The notes below the pieces were generated by a model. That model did not search any database. It was not told the origin of the DNA and saw only the letters and a program-made list of their open reading frames with translations. Shown here piece after piece: positions 19,477-29,479 of a stretch of 64,000 bases of DNA. The translations under genes and the position numbers were made by a program. This stretch comes from Rubrivivax sp. (GTDB lineage Bacteria > Pseudomonadota > Gammaproteobacteria > Burkholderiales > Burkholderiaceae_C), in the NCBI GenBank assembly GCA_016789955.1, contig JAEUPB010000108.1, positions 1 through 64,000 on the forward strand, given 5' to 3'. The first letter of the stretch is position 1. Each line of letters begins with the position of its first letter.

Positions 19477-20064
19477 CTACTCCTTGTCGCCCTCGAACTC
19501 GATGTTCAGCGTGATCTCGTCGCCGACGGCGGGAATGGCGTACTTCATGCCGAAGTCGCTGCGCTTGAACTTGCCCACGGCATTGCCGCCGCAACGGTCC
19601 TTCTTGCTGAAGGGGTTCTGGCCGCACTTGAAGCGCTCGAAGGTCAGCGACACGGGCTTGGTCACGCCCAGCAGCGTGAGGTTGCCTTCCACCGCCGAGG
19701 GCAGGTCGCCGCTGAACGTGACCTTCGTCGACTTGAAGGTCATGGTCGGGAACTCCTTCGTGTTGAAGAAGTCGGCCGACTTGAGGTGATCGTCACGCGA
19801 CTGCGGGCGGTTGCCCTTGACGCTGTCGCCGGTGGTCAGCGACGCGGTGTCGATGGTCAGCTCGGTGCTGCCGGTCTTGGCGGCGCGGTCGAAGGTGAAC
19901 TTGCCGCTGGTCTTGTCGAAGCGGCCGTGCATCATCGACAAGCCCCAGTGCTCGACGTGGAACGACGGGTAGGTGTGGGTGGGGTCGAGCGGGTAGGTCT
20001 CGGGCGCGCTCATCGCGAGCATCGGGGTGCACAGCAGGGCGGCCAGGGCCAGGCGGGTCTTCAT
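19477..20064 (-). CDS. YceI family periplasmic lipid-binding protein
   Basis: This 195-residue secreted protein has a signal peptide (about 1-19), then the YceI barrel: YPLDPTHTYPSFHVEHWGLS, the repeating TFDRAAKTGSTELTIDTASL, HLKSADFFNTKEFPTMTF, GNLTLLGVTKPVSL and FGMKYAIPAVGDEI. YceI proteins are lipocalin-like and bind polyisoprenoids or other amphiphiles. Two cysteines (in FKCGQNPF and DRCGGN) could form a disulfide. It converges on the previous gene and lies 40 bp downstream of nothing else on this strand except the membrane-protein gene, whose order ends before it. Confidence 0.9.
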   Translation of the reverse strand: MKTRLALAALLCTPMLAMSAPETYPLDPTHTYPSFHVEHWGLSMMHGRFDKTSGKFTFDRAAKTGSTELTIDTASLTTGDSVKGNRPQSRDDHLKSADFFNTKEFPTMTFKSTKVTFSGDLPSAVEGNLTLLGVTKPVSLTFERFKCGQNPFSKKDRCGGNAVGKFKRSDFGMKYAIPAVGDEITLNIEFEGDKE

Positions 20065-20104
20065 CGGTGGGCTTCCTCGATTGGAAGGGGTTGGGGAAAC
20101 GGGG

Positions 20105-20932
20105 TCAGGCCGCGGCGCGCGCGGCCAGGTAGGCGGTGGCGATGGGCACCAGCGCGCTGCCGGCCGCCAGGGCGCCGCGCAACGCCAGGCTCCATCGCGG
20201 CGGGCGGCTGCCGAACAGCGGCAGGCCGGCCACGATGGGCACCAGCAACATCAGCGCCAGCGTCCAGGCGCGGGCCTCGGCCAGCATGAAGGTGCCGGCG
20301 GCGAACAGCGCTGCGGCGGTGCCAGTGGTCAGGCCGCCGGTCCAGCCGGCCGGCAGCGGCGTGCCGCGCAGCAACTGCAGCAGCAGCAGCGCGCCGCCGG
20401 CCACGGCCAGCGAGAGGCCGTTCATCAGCGTGCCCAGCGATGCCGACAGCACGGCGCACACGCCCACGGCCAGCCCCAGGCCCAGCGTGGCGCCGCCCGC
20501 GGCCACGCCGTCGTCGCGCAGGCGCAGCACCAGGCCGACCATGCCCGTGACGAAGAACGCCACGCCGGCGCCCGTGATCCAGCCCTGGGCGCCTTCGGCC
20601 TGCGCCAGCACACTCTGGAAGACCCAGGCCGACGCCAATCCGCAGCCCGCCGCCAGCACCGGCAGCAGCGCGCGAGCGCGCAGGCCGGCCAGATCGAGCA
20701 CCAGGCCCAGCAGCGGTGCCAGCAGCACCAGCAGCAGCACCTTGCGCGACGCCGACAGCGGCGTGAAGCTGATGCCGGTGCTGAGCATCAGCGTGGTGAC
20801 CAGGCCGGCCGGCAGGGCCAGCCAGGGCAGGGCCTGCGCCCGGAGCTTCATCAGCGCCGCGGCCACCGCCAGCGCCACCAGGAATGGCGCCACGCCGGCC
20901 TGCACCATCGGATCGTCGAACAATGCCATCAC
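20105..20932 (-). CDS. Polytopic membrane protein of unknown function
   Basis: This 275-residue, strongly hydrophobic protein has about nine predicted membrane helices, rich in Ala, Gly and Leu, and short polar loops such as FTPLSASRKV and SRPPRWSL. No motif I recognise. A second ATG three bases in (20929) is equally possible. It is 40 bp downstream in map order from yceI and may be unrelated to it. It follows the 2-oxoacid oxidoreductase operon on the same strand, separated by a hairpin. Confidence 0.6.
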   Translation of the reverse strand: MMALFDDPMVQAGVAPFLVALAVAAALMKLRAQALPWLALPAGLVTTLMLSTGISFTPLSASRKVLLLVLLAPLLGLVLDLAGLRARALLPVLAAGCGLASAWVFQSVLAQAEGAQGWITGAGVAFFVTGMVGLVLRLRDDGVAAGGATLGLGLAVGVCAVLSASLGTLMNGLSLAVAGGALLLLQLLRGTPLPAGWTGGLTTGTAAALFAAGTFMLAEARAWTLALMLLVPIVAGLPLFGSRPPRWSLALRGALAAGSALVPIATAYLAARAAA

Positions 20933-21010
20933 CCGGGAAACACCTTCGGCCGCGCGCGGCGCGGCGTGTGTCGAAGGCTGGCATTAGGGCCGAGCTTCGG
21001 GCCGGCACCG

Positions 21011-21047
21011 TTCAAACCGGGTGAAGTCAGCCGTCACCCGCTTTGAA
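21011..21047. terminator. 14-bp inverted repeat with 9-base loop after the oxidoreductase operon
   Basis: Arms 21011-21024 and 21034-21047 pair at 13 of 14 positions (TTCAAACCGGGTGA against TCACCCGCTTTGAA). The hairpin lies 50 bp past the stop of the last oxidoreductase gene on the minus strand and about 80 bp before the start of the next minus-strand gene. There is no T-run on either side, so it could be a terminator, an RNA-stabilising stem or an operator. Confidence 0.5.
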
Positions 21048-21096
21048 GCGAGGATCGGTCCGGCCGCGATGGGCGGGCGCGCCACGGAGTGGCCGG

Positions 21097-22731
21097 CTAC
21101 ACCTCTTCAGCCACCATCTCGATCGCCCCGCACGGGCACTCGGCAGCGCAGACGCCGCAGCCCTTGCAGTAGTCGTAGTCGATGCGGAAGCGCTGCCCCG
21201 CGCCGAGCTTGATCACCGCGTTGTCGGGGCACACGCCGTAGCAGTTGTCGCACTCGAAGCAGTTGCCGCAGCTGAGGCACCGCCGCGCCTCGAAGAGCGC
21301 GTTGTCCTCGGTGAGGCCGCCCTGCACCTCGTCGAAGCTGCCGGTGCGCCGCGCCAGCTCGAGCTGCGGGCGCACGGTCTTCGGCGCGTCGCTGTAGTAC
21401 CAGGCGTTGATGCGCTCGAAGGTCGCGGGTGCGTGCTTCGGCGTTGGCGATTCGGCAGCCGCGCCGCGCAGCCACGCGTCGATCTGCCGCGCGGCCTTCT
21501 TGCCGTGGCCCACCGCGACGGTCACGTTCCGTTCGGCCGGGACCATGTCGCCGCCGGCGAACAGGCCCGGCCTTCCCGTCATCAGCGTCTGCGGGTCCAC
21601 CTGCACCACGCCGTCCTGCACCACGAGGCCGGGCACGCCGTCGAGCAGCCCGAGGTCCACGTCCTGCCCGAGCGCCAGCACCAGCGAATCGGCCTGCAGC
21701 GTCTCGAATTCGCCGGTCGGCTGCGGAAAGCCTTGCGCGTCCAGCGCCATCTTCTCGATCGTCAGCGTGCCTTCGTCGCCTTGCTGGCGAATCGTGGAGA
21801 GCCACTTGACCTGCACGCCTTCCTGCAGCGCTTCCTCCACCTCGAGGTCGTGCGCCGGCATCTTCTCGCGCGTGCGGCGGTAGACCACGATGCTCTCGGT
21901 GGCGCCGAGCCGCCGCGCGGTGCGCGCCACGTCGATGGCGGTGTTGCCGCCGCCGTAGACCACCACGCGCCGGCCCAGCAGCGGCGGCGCCTCGCCTTCC
22001 ATCGAGCGCAGCACCGACACCGCGTCGAGGATGCGCGAGCCGTCCTTGGCGGGGATGTACGCGCGCTTGCCGATGTGCGCGCCCACGGCGAGGAACGCGG
22101 CATCGAAGCCCTGCATCGCTTCCTCGATGCGCTCGACCTTGCTCGACACCCGCAGCACCACGCCCATCGCCGCGATGCGCGCGATCTCGGCATCGAGCAC
22201 GTCGCGCGGCAGCCGGTACTGCGGGATGCCGTAGCGCATCATGCCGCCGGGCTTGTCGCCCGCCTCGAGCACCGTCACCGCATGCCCGAGCCGGCGCAGG
22301 TGGTACGCGGCCGAGAGGCCCGAAGGCCCCGAGCCGACGACCAGCACGCGGCGGCCGCTCTCTTGCGCCGGCGGCTCGAAGGCCCAGCCGCGGCGGATCG
22401 CCTCGTCGCCGAGGAAGCGCTCCACGGAGTTGATGCCCACCGCGGCGTCGAGCTTGCCGCGGTTGCACGCCGACTCGCACGTGTGGTAGCAGACGCGCCC
22501 CATCACGGCGGGGAACGGGTTGTCGCGCACCAGGTGGCGCCACGCGCGCTCGTAATCGCCGCCTTCGGCGTGGTACAGCCAGCCCTGGATGTCCTCGCCG
22601 GCGGGGCACTGCGCATTGCACGGCGGCAGCCGGTCGACGTAGACCGGGCGCTCGGTGCGCCAAGTGCCGGTCTTGTTGGCGCGCGACGAGCCGGGATCGA
22701 GCGTGATCGCGAAGGGCTTGTGCATCGTCAT
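21097..22731 (-). CDS. Flavoprotein-ferredoxin fusion: GltD-like NAD(P)H:acceptor subunit of a 2-oxoacid oxidoreductase
   Basis: This 544-residue protein begins with a GltD-type cysteine-rich domain (C38, C42, C85, C89 in CNAQC and CYHTCESAC). An FAD-binding motif follows (VLVVGSGPSGLSAAYHL, about 130-145), then an NAD(P)-binding motif (VVVYGGGNTAIDVA) and a second FAD contact (GLFAGGDMV). The C-terminal ~70 residues hold a double [4Fe-4S] ferredoxin (CLSCGNCFECDNCYGVCP and CKGCGVCAAECPCGA). In phenylglyoxylate dehydrogenase (PadEFGHI) the flavoprotein and the ferredoxin delta subunit are separate proteins; here they appear fused. The likely role is to pass electrons from the TPP enzyme to NAD(P). 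The ATG at 22731 overlaps the beta-subunit stop by 4 bp. Confidence 0.85.
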   Translation of the reverse strand: MTMHKPFAITLDPGSSRANKTGTWRTERPVYVDRLPPCNAQCPAGEDIQGWLYHAEGGDYERAWRHLVRDNPFPAVMGRVCYHTCESACNRGKLDAAVGINSVERFLGDEAIRRGWAFEPPAQESGRRVLVVGSGPSGLSAAYHLRRLGHAVTVLEAGDKPGGMMRYGIPQYRLPRDVLDAEIARIAAMGVVLRVSSKVERIEEAMQGFDAAFLAVGAHIGKRAYIPAKDGSRILDAVSVLRSMEGEAPPLLGRRVVVYGGGNTAIDVARTARRLGATESIVVYRRTREKMPAHDLEVEEALQEGVQVKWLSTIRQQGDEGTLTIEKMALDAQGFPQPTGEFETLQADSLVLALGQDVDLGLLDGVPGLVVQDGVVQVDPQTLMTGRPGLFAGGDMVPAERNVTVAVGHGKKAARQIDAWLRGAAAESPTPKHAPATFERINAWYYSDAPKTVRPQLELARRTGSFDEVQGGLTEDNALFEARRCLSCGNCFECDNCYGVCPDNAVIKLGAGQRFRIDYDYCKGCGVCAAECPCGAIEMVAEEV

Positions 22732-23729
22732 GATGCGACTCCTTCCTCCAGCAATCCGTAGCGTCGGATGTTGCGGTCCGCCTCGGCCTGGATCATCGCA
22801 ACGAGGTCGGGCCGGCCCGGGTGGCCGAACAGGTGCGCGTAGCGCTTCTGCGGCAACAGGTACTCCTGCACCGGCAGCCGATGGCGGATCTTCGTGACGG
22901 CCGTCACCTCGCCGTGCGCGCCTTCGAACACCGGGAACAGGCCCGTCTCGCGCGCCAGCCGCGCGAGGCGGATGGTGTCGTGGCTGGCCGAGCCCCAGCC
23001 CAGCGGGCAGGGCACCAGCACGTGCAGGTAGCGCGCGCCGCGGATCGCCATCGCGCGGGTGACCTTGTCCTCGAGGTCGTGCAGGTCGGCCACGGTGGCG
23101 GTGGCGACGAACGGGATCTCGTGCGCCAGCGCGATGCGTGGCAGGTTTTTGCCCTGGCCCTGCGGTGCGCCGGGCTCGTCGCCCAGCGCCATCGTCGTGG
23201 CGGTGCGGGCGGCGGGCGGCGTGGCCGAGCTGCGCTGCACGCCGGTGTTCATGTAGGCCTGGTTGTCGTAGCAGATGTAGAGCACGTCGTCGTTGCGCTC
23301 GAACATGCCCGACAGGCAGCCGAAGCCGATGTCGGTGGTGCCGCCGTCGCCGCCCTGCGCCACCACGCGCACGTCGGTTCGGCCTTTCGCGCGCAACGCC
23401 GCGGCGATGCCGGTGCCCACCGCGGCGGCATTGCCGAACAGCGAGTGGATCCACGGCAGCTTCCACGAGGTCTCGGGGTAGGGCGTGGAGAACACCTCCA
23501 GGCAACCGGTGGCGTTGGCCGCGATCAGCTGGCCGTTGGCCGCGCGCATCGCCGCGTCCACCGCGTAGCGCGCGCCCAGGGCTTCGCCGCAGCCCTGGCA
23601 GGCGCGGTGGCCGCTGTCGAGCGCGTTGCTGCGCGTGGGGCTGGCCTGCACGCTGCGCTGCTCGGGCGCGAGCAGCCGGTTGCCCACCGTGTAGGTGCCG
23701 GTCTGGTAGAACTTGATCGGGGTGGTCAT
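22728..23729 (-). CDS. 2-oxoacid:acceptor oxidoreductase beta subunit (TPP-binding)
   Basis: This 333-residue subunit binds thiamine diphosphate and an FeS cluster. HRACQGCGEALGARY gives the first cysteines. The TPP motif is GGDGGTTDIGFGCLSGMFER followed by DNQAYMNTGVQRS, and further conserved cysteines sit in TGCLEVF and PCPLGWG. This is the pyruvate/phenylglyoxylate-type beta subunit. It lies between the alpha subunit (13 bp upstream) and the flavoprotein (4-bp overlap). The substrate cannot be read from sequence; pyruvate, an aryl-glyoxylate or a branched-chain 2-oxoacid are all possible. Confidence 0.9.
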   Translation of the reverse strand: MTTPIKFYQTGTYTVGNRLLAPEQRSVQASPTRSNALDSGHRACQGCGEALGARYAVDAAMRAANGQLIAANATGCLEVFSTPYPETSWKLPWIHSLFGNAAAVGTGIAAALRAKGRTDVRVVAQGGDGGTTDIGFGCLSGMFERNDDVLYICYDNQAYMNTGVQRSSATPPAARTATTMALGDEPGAPQGQGKNLPRIALAHEIPFVATATVADLHDLEDKVTRAMAIRGARYLHVLVPCPLGWGSASHDTIRLARLARETGLFPVFEGAHGEVTAVTKIRHRLPVQEYLLPQKRYAHLFGHPGRPDLVAMIQAEADRNIRRYGLLEEGVAS

Positions 23730-23742
23730 CGCGGCGGCCCTC

Positions 23743-24979
23743 CTAGTGCACCTTCGAGGCGACCGTGCCGATGTCGCGCAGCAGGTTCTCGGCCACCGGC
23801 CCGCTGCGGCGCATCTGCGCCTCGCGCATCAGCTGCCGCTCCACGAGGCGCTGGTCGAGGTCGAGGAAGGTCAGCGGCATCAGCTTGTCCGCCACCGCCT
23901 CGTGCAGCATGCGTGCCAGCGACACCCGCGTGATCGCGCGGCCACCGAGGCCCGCCACCACCGTGTAGCCGTGCAGGTGCAGCCCGGAGAGCGCCAGCCG
24001 CACGTCGGTGGAGACCACGCCGCCCAGGCCCACCGAGAAGCTCTTCTCCAGCACCACCACGCGTTTCGCGCCCTGCAGCGCCTCGCGCACCGCGGCCAGC
24101 GGGAACGGGCGGAACGACGTGATGCCGAGCACGCCGATGCGCATCCCGTCGCGGCGCAGTTCCTCCACCGTCTCGCGCAGCGTGCCCAGCACCGAGCCCA
24201 GCGCCACCACCACCGTCTCGGCATCGTCGAGGTGGTAGCCGCGCACCAGGCCCCCGGTGGTGCGGCCGAAGCGCTCGAGGAACTCGGAGGCGATCTGCGG
24301 GATGCGCTCCAGCGCCAGCGTCTGCTTGGCGTGCGCCAGGTAGCGCACCTCCATGAATGCCTCCGGCCCGACCATCGCGCCGATCGACACCGGCTCGGCC
24401 GGGTCCAGCAGCTGGCGCGGCTCGTAGCGCGGCAGGAAGGCGTCGACCTCGGCCTGCATCGGCATGTCCACCTGCTCGACGGCGTGCGTGAGGATGAAGC
24501 CGTCCATGCACACCATCACCGGCAGCGAGAGTTCCTCGCCCAGCCGGAAGGCCTGCAGGTGCAGGTCCAGTGCCTCCTGGTTGTGCGCGGCGAACAGCTG
24601 GATCCAGCCGCAGTCGCGCTGGCTCATGCTGTCGCTGTGGTCGTTCCAGATGTTGATCGGTGCGCCGATCGCGCGGTTGGCCACCGTCATCACGATCGGC
24701 AGCCCGAGGCCCGACGCGTTGTAGACCGCCTCGGCCATGAACAGCAGCCCCTGGCTGGCGGTGGCGGTGTAGGCGCGCGCGCCGGCCGCGCTGGCGCCGA
24801 TGGCCACGCTCATCGCGGCGAACTCGCTCTCGACGTTGATGAACTCGCAGGGCGCGAGCGCACCGCCCTTCACCAGCTCGCCCAGGCCCTCGACGATGTG
24901 CGTCTGCGGCGAGATCGGGTAGGCGCAGATGACCTCCGGACGCGCCAGCGCCACGGCTTCCGCGACGGCGCGCGATCCT

Positions 24980-24996
<17 letters not shown>
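23743..24996 (-). CDS. 2-oxoacid:acceptor oxidoreductase alpha subunit
   Basis: This 417-residue subunit has the hallmark CAYPISPQTHIVEGL near residue 24, then FINVESEFAAMSVAIGASAAG and ARAYTATASQGLLFMAEAVY, the pyrimidine-binding half of the TPP site. The transketolase C-terminal-like domain is at about 260-370 (VVVALGSVLGTLRETVEEL). The ATG at 24996 overlaps the gamma-subunit stop by 17 bp, implying coupled translation. Together with beta and gamma it forms the catalytic core that oxidatively decarboxylates a 2-oxoacid to an acyl-CoA. Confidence 0.9.
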
Positions 24997-28129
<3,133 letters not shown>

Positions 28130-28131
28130 CC

Positions 28132-29427
28132 ATGGGCCGTCTGCACATCATCAAGGTGCCCGACGTTGGCGAAGGCATCGCCGAGGTGGAACTGGTCGAA
28201 TGGGCCGTCGCCGTGGGCGACACCGTCGCCGAGGACCAGGTGCTCGCCGGCGTGATGACCGACAAGGCGCATGTCGACATCCCGTCGCCGGTGGCCGGCA
28301 CCGTGCAGGCGCTGGGCGGCGAGGTCGGGCAGATGCTCGCGGTGGGCAGCGAGCTGATCCGCATCGAGGTGGGGGAGGGCGCTGGAACGGTCCTGGCCCC
28401 GAAGCCGGTCGCCGCGCCTGCGCCGGCGGCCGTGAAGGCTGCGGCGGTGCCGGCGCAGGCTGCGGCGCTGCCCGGCCCGTCGGCCCGGCCGTCCCCGCCC
28501 GCGGCGGCGCCCGTCGCCGCGACGAAGGCGCGCCCGATCGCTTCGCCCGCGGTTCGCCGGCGCGCGTGGGAGCTGGGCCTCGACCTCGCCCAGGTCACCG
28601 CCACCGGCACCGCCGGCCGCATCGTGCACGCCGACCTCAACGCGGCCGTGGCCGCCGGCGTGCCGCGCTCGACGCCCGCGCCCGCCGCGCCGCCGGCCGT
28701 ACCGCGGGCGGCGCCCGGCGCCGCGCGCGACGACGTGCAGACGATCCCGATGATCGGCCTGCGCCGCCGCATCGCGATGAAGATGCAGGAGAGCAAGCGC
28801 CGCATCCCGCACTACAGCTACGTCGAGCAGCTCGACGTCACCGATGCCGAGGCGCTGCGCGCCGCACTGAACGCGCGCTGGGGCGCGGAGCGCGGCCACC
28901 TCACCGTGCTGCCGCTGCTGATGCGCGCGCTGGTGCTGGCGATCGCCGAGTTCCCGCAGCTCAACGCGCACTTCGACGACGAGCAGGGCGTGATCACCCG
29001 GCATGGCGCCGTGCACCTGGGCATCGCCACGCAGACGCCCAACGGCCTGATGGTGCCGGTGGTGCGCCACGCCGAGACGCTGGACCTTTGGGGCCTGGCC
29101 GGCGAGGTCGCCCGGCTGGCCGAGAGCGCGCGCGCCGGCCGCGCCACGCGCGACGAGTTGTCGGGCTCGACGATCACGATCTCGAGCCTGGGCGCGCTGG
29201 GCGGCATCGTCTCCACGCCGGTGATCAACCGGCCCGAGGTCGCCATCGTCGGCGTCAACCGCATCGTCGAGATGCCGGTGGTGCGCGACGGCGCCATCGT
29301 CGTGCGCCGCACGATGAACCTGTCGTCGTCGTTCGACCACCGCGTGATCGACGGCGACGACGCGGCCCGCTTCATCCAGGCGGTGAAGCAGCTGATCGAG
29401 GTGCCGGGGCTGCTGCTGGCGGGGTGA
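28132..29427 (+). CDS. Dihydrolipoamide acyltransferase (E2) of the 2-oxoacid dehydrogenase
   Basis: This 431-residue E2 has one lipoyl domain (1-80) with the lipoylated Lys45 in MTDKAHVDIPSP, an Ala/Pro linker and the E1/E3-binding domain (SPAVRRRAWELGLDLAQVTATG, about 140-175). The catalytic acyltransferase domain carries the active-site SSFDHRVIDGDDAARF. No E3 (dihydrolipoamide dehydrogenase) gene follows, so E3 must come from elsewhere in the genome. The last 26 bases, which encode the C-terminal PGLLLAG and stop, reappear 4.4 kb downstream at the end of the vanA-like gene as part of a 45-bp near-repeat. Confidence 0.92.
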   Translation: MGRLHIIKVPDVGEGIAEVELVEWAVAVGDTVAEDQVLAGVMTDKAHVDIPSPVAGTVQALGGEVGQMLAVGSELIRIEVGEGAGTVLAPKPVAAPAPAAVKAAAVPAQAAALPGPSARPSPPAAAPVAATKARPIASPAVRRRAWELGLDLAQVTATGTAGRIVHADLNAAVAAGVPRSTPAPAAPPAVPRAAPGAARDDVQTIPMIGLRRRIAMKMQESKRRIPHYSYVEQLDVTDAEALRAALNARWGAERGHLTVLPLLMRALVLAIAEFPQLNAHFDDEQGVITRHGAVHLGIATQTPNGLMVPVVRHAETLDLWGLAGEVARLAESARAGRATRDELSGSTITISSLGALGGIVSTPVINRPEVAIVGVNRIVEMPVVRDGAIVVRRTMNLSSSFDHRVIDGDDAARFIQAVKQLIEVPGLLLAG

Positions 29428-29435
29428 GCGCGCCG
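29391..29435. repeat. Left copy of a 45-bp imperfect direct repeat
   Basis: This segment matches 33792-33836 at 42 of 45 positions, including an uninterrupted 26-bp core (29402-29427). It covers the 3-prime end of the E2 gene. The two copies are in the same orientation and enclose the regulator / small protein / PEP-CTERM cassette, so they may be the junctions of an insertion. Confidence 0.75.
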
Positions 29436-29479
29436 AACTCCCCGAAGGACCGTCCCCGGCGCCGCCTCCCGCCGACGCG

